Shown here: piece after piece, positions 23,400-35,360 of the stretch
Layout: each line of letters starts with the position of its first letter
Position numbering within the stretch: the first letter of the stretch is position 1
Origin: Paramarasmius palmivorus
Lineage: Eukaryota; Basidiomycota; Agaricomycetes; Agaricales; Marasmiaceae
DNA length: 64,000 nucleotides
Direction: 5' to 3'
NCBI GenBank assembly: GCA_037176845.1
Contig: JAYKXP010000072.1
Span: 62,001 to 126,000 of the forward strand
Position numbers and translations under genes: made by a program
The notes under the pieces: model-generated
The model's database searches: none
Told to the model about the DNA's origin: nothing
The model's input: the letters and a program-made list of their open reading frames with translations, nothing else

Positions 23400-25290
23400 A
23401 AGTATTACCCCATAGCCAGAAGGGGAAGACGGATGAGGAAGTGAGAGGTTCTCTTGTGTTCATGCGGAAACGAATAATGAACAGCCGCTCCAGGACATCG
23501 AGAGGAGGATCAGCCGGAAAGGAGTCGAAACACGGATAAGGGCAGGTAGCAAGGGGAGCCGTAAGTGAATAACCGACGTGGGTATAGCTTTGGGCACTGT
23601 TCTTTAAACGAATCAGTATATGCGAGGAGCCTAGGAAGTATAGCGCATCTGAGAGAAAACAACGTCCCCTTCAATACCTCGGTCAAAGTGAGTAACCGTA
23701 AAGCAGCGCCACTCAACCCGACGGCGGAGATGGTGATAGAGCGGGGTATCGTAGAAGTTGAAGGGACGTGGTATCGTCGTGAACGAAGCGCTCAGCTACC
23801 CTCAGCACTAACATTCACACTCCCCTCGCCGTTCCTCCTACACCCCTCAACAAAACAAACATCATAGCCAAACATCCTCTCCTTGACTCGTTTCCCAAAC
23901 CTTCCACCCTGTTTGATATCGAGGAACTCGGATCATTTCGCAGTCATGTGTGCAGCATGGGCTAGGGTGTGGCTAGGGTATCCAGTGGGGCGATCGTAAA
24001 GGATGTCATAGGAAGGATTTGGGGATAGGAGGTCGCAGATTCAGGGGAAAGTTGCTGAGAAAACACCCAACAACGAGCCTCCTTAAAGGCCCCAGCTGCT
24101 GCTTGGTGCTCGTGCAAGGTGCAAGAAGATCCAATACGACGGTGAAGGAAGTGTGAGCGACCGTGGGTGGGCGGAAAGTGTCGTCGGAGTGGAGGTACAA
24201 TCGTTCGGAAGGGTGAATGGCAGGAGATAGCTGAGGAGGCCTTGGGTGTGGTGAATGTCTACGAGAATGCCTGAACCTTGTCAGTACGACAAGAGAGAGC
24301 TAGGAACGATCCACGTACCCAGAAGCCCTAAAACACTGGCGTGAGAGTCACAGTCCTGCTATGCGTATCGTGGATCCTTCCTTCCCAGCAGGTACCGTAC
24401 CTGGATCCAGAGAATAGAGAATAAGAGTTTGTATACTTTGGAGGAGCGGAAGACGTACATGAAAGCAGATTTTTATTCTATCTTTCCGAAGCGCTGGAGT
24501 CGAACAGGGCGGGAGATCTCCCAGGGATGCATGAATAATATTCGACCCAACAGTGGAAGGGGGCGTGAGCGACCGTAGGTGGGCTGAAGATGGCGGGGTG
24601 AGGAGGACGTGCTGATAGTAGCGGTAGGCGTAGCTTGGAATCAACTGGAAGGCTCTGTAACAGGAGAAGGCGGAGAAGACTCGAGGGAGGCGGGATGTTG
24701 TGAGCACGACAGGAGACCGGTGTTACCAACGATTCACGTACCCAGAAGCCCAAAGACACTGGCAGTCCTCCTATGCATACCATGTGTCCTGAATCCTTAG
24801 CATGATAATAAGTCGGCGGTCTTTGGGATACTGATCTTCATCGGAGGAAACGAACCTTTACAAGAGAGTGTAAGCGTTTGTACGCTTCGAAGGGGCGGAT
24901 GACATACATGACTCCAGATTTCTCTTTGATCCATCTTACGCGCCGGTATCGAATGAGACAGAAGGTCTACGGAAAGTGCAAGCATGAGATTCGTCCACCT
25001 GAATTCGTTGGAGTCGTTCGAATATTGGATGTAGTCGCGTTGAATGCTGGGTGAGCTTGACGTCTGTTGACATCCAACAAGATAGATTCTAAGACTTTGC
25101 TACCACGATATTTCATGATTTAGCTTCGGATTTCAGTCCAAAAGGGTTCAGAGAACTTACTGTGGACAAACGGCGAGGACTGGGCTTGTCAACGATGGAC
25201 GCGAAACAAGGACAGCTGTGACATGTCACAGTCACTCATCACTCTCCCTTGACATCGCATGACGTAACGCGCTTTGTAAACGTGCTCGTC
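23400..25290 (-). repeat. Degenerate block RB2
   Basis: This is the second copy of the block described at 10430-12160, here with an internal duplication. The VGWI...VMYVFRPS-type motif occurs twice (about 24430-24500 and 24878-24952), and a PPTVAH-coding run occurs twice (about 24150 and 24570). The FASIVDKPSPRRLST motif is at about 25158-25206 before a GTAAGT donor, and the palindrome TGTGACATGTCACA is at 25217-25230. No single open frame spans it. Confidence 0.5.
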
Positions 25291-25814
25291 AACCACGACA
25301 GTCTCTCTCATGGTCCTTGGGGTCACCAACTAATTGTTCAATATGTTGATGGATCATATGAAGAATAGTTGGGCTCTGAGGTCTGAGGCCTAGTAGTAGA
25401 TCTGAAGGGCGGGTGTTTGACCAGAACATGAACTCATCGAAAACTGGAGGAATAAAACAAATCCAGCGCGACGTGTTCCCCATCATGTCTACTCTCTTTG
25501 ATAGCGATACATACTGACGAGATTGAATAACATTGAACAGGGATATGTGATACGCACAGGGAAACTCTCGATGATCAGAAAGAATGCATAACACGTGCCG
25601 AGGGCATGTAATCCGTCCAGACAGAAGCAAAGGATGGTCTGTGACTTCTATCTCCTAATCACTATCTTAACGAGACACGATGTGTTGAATAATCTCTGAT
25701 AGCAATACCTAGCTAGTACTTTACACGACATCCTAATTCATCCTATCCAAAGAGTCAAACATATTACACGCAAATGGATCATCCGAGGTTCAAACATGGG
25801 ATCTTACTCAACTA
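25291..25814. other. P450-3 downstream flank
   Basis: 25.64-25.74 kb matches the flank downstream of P450-1 (14.89-14.99 kb). 25.56-25.62 kb carries the repeated ACACGTGCCGAGGGCATG-type run. A minus frame at 25289-25630 corresponds to the RB 5' region seen at 11.85-12.13 kb. No intact gene was seen. Confidence 0.4.
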
Positions 25815-27829
25815 CTACATTCTCGCTTTCACGTCCAGAATCAACCCAGGGCTCACTTCTTCTCCGTCAATTTCCGGGATAGGGATCATCATCCCCATGT
25901 TTGCCCTTCGTATCTCCATTCCCTTCGGTACTCGGAACTCAAAGCGTTCAATGAGTCCACCAAGTAAAGCATGGATCTCCATTAACGCGAATCGGAATCC
26001 AACACACCCTTTAGGTCCACCACCTGTAGAGCACGTCAATCTACAAACACGAAATAGGGCAGGGTGGAGGACGCACTAAAGCTGAGAATGTTCCCAGTCA
26101 TACCAACCGAAATCTCCCTCTGCAAATCATTCTCCTTAAGAAACCGAGCAGGATTCCACTCGTCAGCGTCAGGTCCCCATACGCTTTCGAGTCTACATCA
26201 TAGTCAGCGGAATCAAAGCAGCGATGAAGAAGATCAATACCGATTGTACGAAGCAATATCAATGATAATCCTCTGCCCTGGTATGACTGGGACCTCCGTA
26301 ACCTCCTGACCCGACGATCCAATGACCGGAATCTCCAACGGTATTGAATCATACATTGTAGACTCTCGAATGAGAGTAGATACTACCGGATGCAGCCTCA
26401 ACGCTTCCTATACTTTGTTTTTTCCATGACACCAGAAAAGTAGAATCAGGCCTACCTTGACACAACAGCCCAACCATTCCAACGAATCATAACCGTTGTC
26501 TGATCTTGCTTTAATCTCTTTGTACACCTTCTCCTGATCCTCTGGGTGTTGACTAAGCTCGTAAATAATCCACACAATTGAATACGCCGTCGTATGATGA
26601 CCGGCTTGAATCAGCGTTGACATCTGCGCAAGCACTTCATCTTTGGTAAGTCGTTTTCGTGGATCCTCAGCACGGTTGGCTTTGACTGATTACATTTCCA
26701 TCAGAGTTATTCCACAGTAATGAATCATTGAATATTGATGAACACGCACCCAGGACACTCAACACATCCTGCTCTTTCCCTGTAAGCAATGACTCTTCCG
26801 CTTCACTGTTCACCTCAAATGATAGGCCATTTTCATGCATGAATTCTCTTGCTTTCTCATTTGACACCTCCAGGTACCTCTTTGCAATCTTCTCTACCGC
26901 CGTCGGGAAATAACGATTCTGCCACGCTGAAAGCCAGGATGGAATATATTGCAACATACAGAATGCAAGAACCTGAGCACGAGAAGGTAATGCACCACCG
27001 AGTTGATCGAGGTCCTTGAGTGCTTTGGTCAGCTCGTTCGGCTTATTTTCGACAGCGCCGAAGTGGTAGTTGAACGAGCCTGCCAATTGATAAGGTTGGC
27101 TATGAGCAAACTTAGATAGACTCAAAGACGCACTTTCGCCGATGATATCTAACGTCACCTTTTGTATCCATGGGATAACATCAAACATGACCACTCCCTT
27201 TGCTAATTCAGCGTTCCATTTCTCCGAAAGCTACGCGTGAAATGCTTGATCAGCGCCTATCAAGGGAAGCAACGGGCGAGATTCCGATGACTTCGAACAA
27301 TGCGCATACCTTCGCTACATGCCCCTCAAGTAGCATCCCAAAACTCTTCAGATGGGTAATCGAAAACGCTGGACTCAAAACCCTCCGATGTCTTCTGTGC
27401 TCTTCCCCAACAGCCCAAAGCACTCCTCTTCCGAAAAGTAGCTCGAATATCCTCCTGAAATCACGAGCTTGGGGGTACTCATTCACGTTGGCATGCAGGA
27501 TATGGTGGACAGCACGAGGATCGGCTGTAACGAGTTTGGGTTGGCCGAAGGATCCAGGCTGGCGGTATGTTGGGCCAAAGGATTTAATCCAGCAGAAGGT
27601 AAGATCACCGATGTGTTCTTCGTTCTGTAGGAGGTACTCGATACCTATTGTAATGGGTCAGTGACCTCACGCATCCACAATGCAAAATAAAACAATAACC
27701 GAGTAGGTAGCCTTCTCCCTTTGGACCGTTCAAAAAGTCAAGCCTTTTCTGTCTGTTGAGGATGTACAGCAGAAGAAAAGATACCAGAGCAACCCATACA
27801 GCAGTGATGTCGACGTAAGTGAGACACAT
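25815..27829 (-). CDS. Cytochrome P450 monooxygenase: P450-3
   Basis: This is the third intact minus-strand paralogue. The start at 27829 gives MCLTYVDITAVWVALVSF (membrane anchor), then FLNGPKGEGYLLG. Later come HRRHRRVLSPAF, AGHHTTAYSIVW, EALRLHP, EWNPARF and FSGGPKGCVGFRFAL, ending DVKARM then stop at 25815. All splice joins match P450-1 and -2, with no stop found. Residue changes are concentrated in the anchor and in the region after the I helix (ARSDNGYDSLEW), which may or may not matter for substrate. Its MFS neighbour upstream is a deletion relic sharing the break of the P450-2 neighbour, so units 2 and 3 are sister copies. Confidence 0.85.
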
Positions 27830-27873
27830 AGTGGATTGAAGTTGAAGGAAATAATCACCATCATTAGGACTCC

Positions 27874-27881
27874 CTTTTATT
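27874..27881 (-). promoter_or_regulatory. TATA-like element of P450-3
   Basis: AATAAAAG on the minus strand lies about 45 nt before the ATG, inside CGCGAATAAAAGGGAG, shared with P450-1 and P450-2. Confidence 0.45.
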
Positions 27882-28137
27882 CGCGGAGGATTAGAAGGCT
27901 GTTGAGTCCAGTTACCTAATTAAGTTATCTGCGGAAGCTCAGCGCACACAACAGAAAGGGACACAATCCCGTCTTTCCTCCAACCGGCATTTTTCCCTTG
28001 TCCAGTGTGGCGACTCAGGCAGGCACAGAACCGTGACACGCGAAGCTGGACAGATTGACAACACTTCATTCATCACTGTGACCTCTAATTAAACCATATA
28101 CGAGCCTCACTTATCTTATCGTTTCTTTGTTTCTTAC

Positions 28138-28395
28138 CACAGCACATTTACTCCAAACTCGGGGTTTCCGCGTGCGTGATATTCCATGTACCTTCTCTCG
28201 TTCTTTGGTGCAGAATAAAAACGGTACAAAGGCAGCGGCCTGGCTCTATGTAGATGTGTTGTACTCCTACGGGTAGTGCTTCCCGCCAGTTGGTAGTATT
28301 CCTGGAGCGGCAATTCCTGTGGGGGTATCAACGATAGCCATCTCCAGGTATCTCATAGGTAGTGATCTCGGAGCCGGATTTGAACTAGATTGATG
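28138..28395 (+). pseudogene. Deleted MFS-B-like relic (beside P450-3)
   Basis: It has the same structure as the relic at 21498-21735. The VIFY...SFF-like exon is joined to the ACGGTACAAAGGCAGCGG run near the transporter C-terminus, with the same internal deletion. Further point damage closes all frames. Confidence 0.7.
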
Positions 28396-28438
28396 TATAT
28401 ATATGCGCTCATCAAGTTAGGTTATCTTCGGAAGTAGG

Positions 28439-28990
28439 TCAAACCCATCTCCGTTGAGAGTAGCTATATTTGGCACCTCTGATCGGCAATACATGAACTC
28501 CCGGAAGCACCTCCGACGGACCTGTCTTTGTGCCTATCACCTCAATCATCCGGGATGTCCTTTCAAATCCTACAGCTCTGCTTGTGCACGAGTCAACATT
28601 GGCCCTTCCGTGTACTGTGCCCATCGAGCTGAACAGGTGTATATCAATATTGTACATCACCCGAAACCAGTGCACGGATCGCCACACTGTTGCTGTAGAG
28701 GTCTGAATCCAACTCGGCAAAAGACGCGAGAGCTGTTGATCCATCGAGGTGCAGAAAAGGATTCGGAAACAACGTATATCCTGAGTGTTCCAGTATGGCG
28801 AAGGACTCTGGCTGAGCGGCTGTGGAGTGCATTTGTGTCGCTTTTTGGACTTTGGAGTAGTTGATGGGACCGTTGACGGATAGAAAGGTGCGAGTACTGG
28901 AGTTATTGGGGAACTGTAACTGACCAGGGCTCCGGACCGGAATCTACCTTGCAATCGATTGACAGACCGATACACGGGCCCACGCCACAA
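28439..28990 (-). pseudogene. NTase-like gene relic 3
   Basis: Recognisable pieces on the minus strand are DGSTALASFAELDSDLY, matching GGSTALAFFQ...SDLDLY of the intact gene, and IEVIGTKTGPSEVLPG, matching IEVIGTKASPLEVILG. Deletions remove the central part. It flanks the MFS relic as in the neighbouring module. Confidence 0.75.
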
Positions 28991-28999
28991 ACCGAAAGA

Positions 29000-29290
29000 A
29001 CGTCAACAAGTGCCGAAACTGTACCTGCCATGGGATGTCAAATTTCGTACCAACGAGATGAATCATGGCAAATCAATCTGGTTTTATGAATCAGCCTGAG
29101 CTGATACTCAAAATATCGACTCGCGGCAAAAACGTTAACCGATATAGGCCATTGCTGTACTCGATTCCTTTGAACGGATGGTTTGAGGGAAGCTATGCAG
29201 CCTGATCTATTTGACATAATGCATCATGGTCAGACCCGAAACGAGTGCATAACGTGTTGCGGTCATGTACTCATCCCTCTGAGATCCGGC
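29000..29290. repeat. Module flank repeat, copy 3
   Basis: It shares GAATCAGCCTGAGC, GATATAGGCCATTGCTGT and GCATCATGGTCAGACC in order with copies at 18.5 and 22.4 kb. Confidence 0.5.
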
Positions 29291-29293
29291 CAG

Positions 29294-29323
29294 AATGCTA
29301 AGTGGATGTGATATCATGTGCCC
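29294..29323 (-). pseudogene. tRNA-Ala short relic
   Basis: The minus strand reads GGGCACATGATATCACATCC, a tRNA-Ala 5' end with most of the D loop deleted, followed by a TTAGCAT anticodon loop trace. The 3' half is gone. Confidence 0.55.
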
Positions 29324-29506
29324 GTATACTTTGACAGCTGTACAAACCCATCGATATCAGGATCTAAGGGAACAAGGGAAACATGGAATAGAGCCAAATC
29401 TTATACAGTACTATAAGTAACAACATATCAACCCTGATATCACTCGACTGAACAGCGAATCCAGGAAAATAGAGGTGTGAACACGAAAAAGATGAACAAG
29501 CAGTAA

Positions 29507-29604
29507 TGATTCGACCCAGGGCTCGAACTGGGAACCTTCTGTGTAAGGGTATTGAGAAAAGGCCTTATGTTGGACAGATCGATAACCAACTACGCCATCG
29601 AACC
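29507..29604 (-). pseudogene. tRNA-Val(AAC) relic
   Basis: It is nearly complete but damaged. The D stem lost a C (CGCA to CGA), position 33 is C instead of T, and an extra C sits in the T arm. The anticodon is still AAC and the intron has diverged. Probably not functional. Confidence 0.65.
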
Positions 29605-29629
29605 GTTGACCAAGTCAATCCAAACATCA

Positions 29630-31130
29630 TTGGATCGAAGGAAGTAATGAAGTATAGGTCATAGGCAGAAGGGGAAGGCGAATGAGGAAGAGAGAGGCAT
29701 TGTGCATTGTGTTCATGCGTATCGGGCCAGAAATGGAAAAAGAGTCGGAAAGGAGTCGAAACACGAGCGCGGGGAGGTAGTAAAGGGGTGGTATGTGAAT
29801 TATCGACGTAGTAGCTTGGGGCACGTTCTATAAAACGAGTCAGAATAAGGGAAGAGCCTCAGAAGTATAACGCACCCGAGAGCAAACAACATCCCCGTCA
29901 ATGTTCAAATTCGGTGCTCGTGAAAACTTGAAAGTTGCAGAGTTACTTTCCCCGATGGTAAAGGGGAGTGTGAGTGGGAGAAAAGTGTATTAGGAGCTAG
30001 AGGGATCGACAGGTTGTCGTAGACTCAGCGCTCCCCTCTTCTCCCTTAGTACTACCATCCCCACACTCTCGTTTCCCAAACCGAATCCACGTCTATGAAA
30101 CGGGGTAACCGTAAAAGATGCATTAGGAGGGGTGTGTGAAGAGGATTCGATCCTCAGAGGAAAGCTGTTGAGATCAATCGATGTGCCTTTAAACGTCGTT
30201 CAAGCCCCAAATTGCAGCCTGGTGGTCGTTAAAGGTTAACATTCGGACCAACGATGGAAGAGAGCCGTGAGCTACCGTAGGTGGCGGAAGATGACAGGGT
30301 GAGCAGTTCGTGCTGATAGTAGATGTAGGCGTAGCTTGAAATCGATTGAAAGGCTTTATGCCAGGAGAAAGCGGAGAAGACATGCGGGAATGTTTGCTGT
30401 CTGCGGAGGAGTTGAGATCTTGTGAGCACGATAGGAAACTGGAGCTAGCAATGATTCACGTACCCAGAAGCCCAAAAACACTGCGTATCATGTATCCTTA
30501 CTTCCTATCGTGTCACACGGTAGCATGTGTTTATCGTTGTCGGGGGAAATGGGCCTGTAGCCAGAGGATAGAGTATAAGAGTTTGTAGGTGTGGTACGGG
30601 AAGGAAGACGTGCATGTACGAGAGAGTGGGTTTGTCCACATGAATTCGTTGGAGTCGTTTATGGGCAAGACTAAGGCTGGTGAGCTTGACGTCTGTTGAG
30701 ATCCGACGGGATAAACTCTGTGGCCATACTAGTATTATGTTTGATGTTTTAGTTCCGTCTTTCATTTGGGAAATTTTAGAGGACTCACTATGGATCAACG
30801 ACGAGGATTGGGCTTGTGAACGATGGACGCGAAACGATGAGGACAGCTGTGACATGTCACGTCACTCGTCACTCTTCTCACATCGCATGACGTAACGCGC
30901 TTTGCAAACTTGCTCTTCGACCCTGACTTGATCCCGACTTGATCCCGACTTGACCCCGACGGTCTCTCTACTCTCTCTGCGATAGCGATACATACTGAGG
31001 GAGTCTAGGTAGCTCTTGCTATTACTCTTCACCACATCCCTGTTTAACACATCCAGTGAGTCAAACATATTACACTCGAATGGAATCTCATCCGAAGATA
31101 AGAACTTGTCTGACATATCTTATCTTACAT
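29630..31130 (-). repeat. Degenerate block RB3
   Basis: Third RB copy. The RFASIVHKPNPRR motif is at about 30788-30838, followed by an in-frame TGA and a GTGAGT donor. The G-rich run recurs near 30250, while the VMYVFRPS region is shortened. An 11-bp unit GACTTGATCCC is repeated three times at about 30924-30957. Broken throughout. Confidence 0.5.
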
Positions 31131-31215
31131 CTACGAGGTCTTCCAGCCTCGGCATTCACGCAATAGAATGATTCACGCCTGCAATATCCACACGAGATAC
31201 TAATCTCAGACTGCA

Positions 31216-32154
31216 CATCAGGAAAAACCCAAAACCGTAATTTGAGAAAATTTGAGATAACCGAGCTAAAAACGTAATTGCAATGAATTTCACAGATTTT
31301 CTTCCAATTTTAGACCGAACATTCTGGCAGGTTCGTAATTTGGTTGAAATATCTATGAATTATCTGCAATTATCTGATGAGCACGACAGACCTAGTCATG
31401 CAGTAAAAAGAGAGCGCACCTCTACTCTACACCTTACTTGCACCATATAGGAGGCCTGGTGAAGGGACATAGAAAGGAACGGCCAGTTATCGCGCGGTAG
31501 TTCTCGTCAGAAAATGGTAGGACCAATGACGTCACTGAGAGAATGTTCGGTGACATTCGGATAACGTAAGGTCTCTGTCTATATAACGGCCCAGTCCCCG
31601 CCGGTACCCATTGTTGCTCGCGCGTAAGTTGTACTTCAAACTTTGGGCTTCGAGTTCAAGACTTTACGGTAAGACTCTATGCCAATTCCTATTCCCAATA
31701 TATAGTACTTAGGTGAGTAAGCTTATTATACCTTGTGCTATACAGTATACTAACGCTGTGAGTGAAGTCACTAACACCTCAGGTCTCCGGACAACAACAG
31801 TCCTTTGCGTAACGCATAGGCATGGTACCGTACACATTCTAGTAGATTGTACATTTGTAGTCTTGTAGATAGTACATATAATATAGAAATGGCATTCAGT
31901 ATACATGTACAACGCAGTGATCACAGCTGAGACTATCCATTTTATGCATACAGTAGTAACCTCACGCTAATCGACAGAAATCAACTTGAAATCAACACAT
32001 AATTGGCACTTTTTCGTCAAAATTAGCGATAATTTTTGGAGGGGGCTATCGAATTTGGATAATCCTCTAACCGGAGAAATTTCGAGAAATTAGCACATTT
32101 TTTGTGTTATTTCTACATATTTCTCATAATTAGCGTTTTGGGTTTTCCCTGATG
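31216..32154. mobile_element. Non-autonomous TIR element (about 940 bp) inserted upstream of P450-4
   Basis: The left end reads CATCAGGAAAAACCCAAAAC. The right end, reverse-complemented, reads CATCAGGGAAAACCCAAAAC. The inverted similarity continues imperfectly for about 50 bp (TAATT..GAGAAA..). Flanks repeat 2-4 bases (CA, up to TGCA), so the exact target duplication is ambiguous. There is no transposase ORF. The paralogous upstream region of P450-5 (about 39.68-39.80 kb) lacks the element. The interior has a TATATAA at about 31582 and an AT-rich right part. The superfamily cannot be named from this. Confidence 0.75.
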
Positions 32155-32440
32155 CATTCTCCCACGCGGCCTTTGACGTGTAACACCTTTTGACATTCCG
32201 GCTGCCGGACTTGGCATACGAAGCATCTCTATTCACGTACGTTGAAGCTTCGTACGGCTCACTGACGATGGAGACCTTGCAGAACTCGTTCAACGGCATG
32301 ATTTAAGCCACAAAAAGAATCAATGGTACGATGTCGCACTCGGCGATCTCGTTGCGCTGACCTCATATCCTCTTAGATTATCAAAATCCGTAGAGATTTA
32401 AAAAAGAAACCTCACTGGCACGCTTTTGCTCACGCTCACA

Positions 32441-34515
32441 ATGGATATCACAACTCTCAATCTCAGTACCATTGGGATCGCCTTCTCTGTCTTCATTCTT
32501 TTCTATCTCCACAAACGACGCCAGACACTAGACTCTCTGAACGGCCCAAGAGGAGAGGGCTACATACTCGGTACGCTTTACCACTTAATCTTCGCCAACT
32601 CCTTCTAAACGACCTCCTTAGGTGTCGAACACCTCCTACGTACTCAATCGCAAGTCGGTGACCTCACCTTTGCCTGGCTCAAACACTACGGTCCAACATA
32701 CCGTATCCCCGGGTGCTTCGGCCAAACTATGCTAGTCACCGCCGACCCACGAGCCATCCATCACGTTCTCCACGCCAACGTCAACGTATACCCCGAAGCT
32801 CGAGACATCCGGAGATTGTTCGAGTTGACTTTTGGTCGTCCTCTGGGCTGTAGGCGATGAACATCGTAAACAGAGGAGAGTGTTGAGTCCTGCGTTTTCG
32901 ATTAATCATATGAAGAGTTTTGTCGAGATGTTTGAGGCGCATGTGACACAGGTTTTGTTTCTCTGCTACTCGTCTCGCAAGCGTTTTCGAGCTGACTTTT
33001 ATCTACAGCTCGCGAAGAAATGGTACGCCGAGATAGACAAAGGCACTAAGACCCTCGATGTCATTCCGTGGTTCCATAAAGTAACCTTGGACGTGATTGG
33101 TGAAAGTAAGCGATCCGACCGCTTTTCTGAGGACTTTCAAGCTTACACTCCAAAAGGTTCATTCAACTACCGCTTTGATTCTCTCGAGAACAAGCCCAAT
33201 GAGATTCTAAAGACCTTGAACGCCCTCGAGTAAGTTCATCCAATGTCCTCCTTTAGCACATTGCTGAACCAACATCTCCAGTAACTTCGGAATGTCAGTC
33301 TCCCGTTCCCAGATCATCGTCCAATCGCTTCTTCGCTACATTCCCTCATGGTTCTACACCTTCCAACACAAATTCTTCCCGAGTGCTATCGAGGAAATCG
33401 CTACCAGGTATCTTCGAGTGTCAAACGAGAAGGCTCGGGAAGTTATGCGTGTGAACGGATTGTCATTTGATGGTGAAAATCAAGGAACGGGGAAGGAGAA
33501 GGACGTGCTAAGCGTTTTGGGTAATGTCCTTCGCCTAATCATCGTCAAAAATCAGCCATTCTGACTATATCGTCTTTACAGTCAAAGCAAATCAAGCAGA
33601 AGACCCCCGAAAGCGACTCACCGAAGGAGAGGTGTTATCCCAGATATCTACTTTGATTCAAGCTGGGCATCATACGACCGGATACTCTCTTTCCTGGGTC
33701 CTCTACGAGATGAGTCGACACCCTGAAGATCAGGAGAAGGTGTTTCAAGAGATCAAGGCACTAAGTGGCGCGCAGCAGGATAACGCATTGAAGTACGAGG
33801 GGATGGAGTGGCTGACTTGCTGTGTCAAGGTTTTTCTTCACGCTTCGATCGTACCATTGTAGAGAGATACCTAAACTGAAGACTCTACTTTACAGGAAGG
33901 GTTGAGATTACACCCAGTACTACCAACCCTATCTCGAGAGGCAGCAGTTAACGATATTATCCCTCTCGAGGTACCTGTCGTAGGCGCGTCCGGGCAAGTG
34001 CTCACCAAGGTTCCGGTATCCAAAGGCCAAAGAGTCATCATCGATATTGCTGGGTATAATCGGTAACAGCCTTTTTCCCCTCATTTCCCAGAGTTTTGAG
34101 TCTACTGAACTATTCACTGTATATAGGTTGGAAAGGGTATGGGGCCACGACGCGAACGAATGGAACCCTTCTAGGTTTATGAAACAGGACGCCGCCAACC
34201 CAGAGCGAGATGTCTCGGTGGGTATGACAGGGAATATTCTGAGCTTTAGTACGTTCTGATTCGCAGTTTTGTATTCTACCCGCTGAATTAGAGTGCTGCT
34301 CCGCAGGTGGAGGTCCCAAAGGATGCATCGGTTTCCGATTTGCTTTGATGGAGATTCACGCGTTGCTCGCTGGGCTTATTGAGCGCTTCGAGTTTAGGTT
34401 GCCTAAAGGTGTAGATATTAAGAGAGGAAATACGGCATTGATGATTCCTCAGGTCAAGGGGAGAGAGGAGAATGGCGCTGGGCTAGTGTTGGAGGTGAAA
34501 GCGAGGTGTAGTTAG
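32441..34515 (+). pseudogene. Cytochrome P450-4, plus strand, with one frameshift
   Basis: It is paralogous to P450-1 to -3 but inverted and more diverged (MDITTLNLSTIGIAFSVF, FLHKRRQ-like anchor, LNGPRGEGYILG). Landmarks are HRKQRRVLSPAF, AGHHTTGYSLSW, EGLRLHP (ExxR), EWNPSRF and FSGGPKGCIGFRFAL, ending VKARCS then stop at 34515. All nine exons and introns are recognisable. At about 32833-32840 the sequence TTTGGTCGTCCTCTGGGC lacks about five bases compared with paralogues (FGRGVLWAVG). This shifts frame before the C helix and leads to a stop at TGA 32857-32859. Everything downstream is open, so the break is recent or a sequence error. If an error, this is an intact gene. Confidence 0.75.
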
Positions 34516-34559
34516 GATGTAGATGTGCGTCGAGGAATGATTTATGATTGATTTACCGA

Positions 34560-35190
34560 ATATCAAGGTTTATATATGCTGCCTGCAAATTCATGAATCC
34601 GATTTATAGCGCCACGTATGGCTAATGATCCGTTCAAAACACGGAATGACATCTTTCCCCGACTATGAAGAGTCGGAAACACCATGTTATCCAAGTCTCT
34701 AAAGTACAGTTTCAATCGTATCCGCGGCCTGCATCTTACATGTACCTCCGCGGGCAGGTGTATATCGATATCCCGCATCCTCTAAAAAGAGTTCCAGGAA
34801 TCACCACGTACTGAATGTTGATGTAGAGATCTGAATCCGACTCAGGAGAATTAAATCGCTGAAAAAATGCAAGAGCTGATAATCCACCGATGAGTAGCAG
34901 TGGATTCGGAAGCAGCATCAGTATCTCCTGAGGGTTCATATAAGGCGAAAGAATCTTTTTGACTTTGAAGGAGCTTTTGTCGGAAGCAATGGGATCTACA
35001 AGACGGGACGCACAGGAGAGCTCTGCGACCCTATGAATTCGACACCGTGGTCGGAAAGAATGCACAACGTTTGTTAGTGGCGTATACTTATGCAGAGTCG
35101 CATGCCTACGGTCTTTTACATGATTATAGCCCGCTGCCTTTCGTAGGCGTGGCATCGGATTGTGACAGATAACCCGAGGAAGCAAAATGA
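34560..35190 (-). pseudogene. NTase-like gene relic 4
   Basis: The minus strand keeps ILSPYMNPQEILMLLPNPL, then LIGGLSALAFFQRFNSPESD and SDLYINIQYVVIPG. These match the first exon of the intact neighbour (ENVLSPYLNAQDTRSF, LIGGSTALAFFQRFAYPESD). The GGS signature is now GGL, DLDLY is DSDLY, and stops follow. It lies in tandem 3' of the intact copy. Confidence 0.8.
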
Positions 35191-35360
35191 TATCTTGATA
35201 GGGGACACGGACGCTCTACAGGGTACGTAGCCAAAAGCGAATCACGAAATGGTCATTGGATACATCGGGGGTGAAGCCGAGCACCCCAGTGCTCCCTGAA
35301 AGTATCCTTATTAAATATCACTATATTATGACGAGCCATGAAGTATGAATATACTGTTCC

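Noticed and set aside
31377..31990. Solo LTR inside the TIR element, suggested by TATATAA and a promoter-like stretch
   Set aside because: I could not find matching TG...CA ends with a target duplication, nor a second LTR, primer-binding site or pol-like frame.
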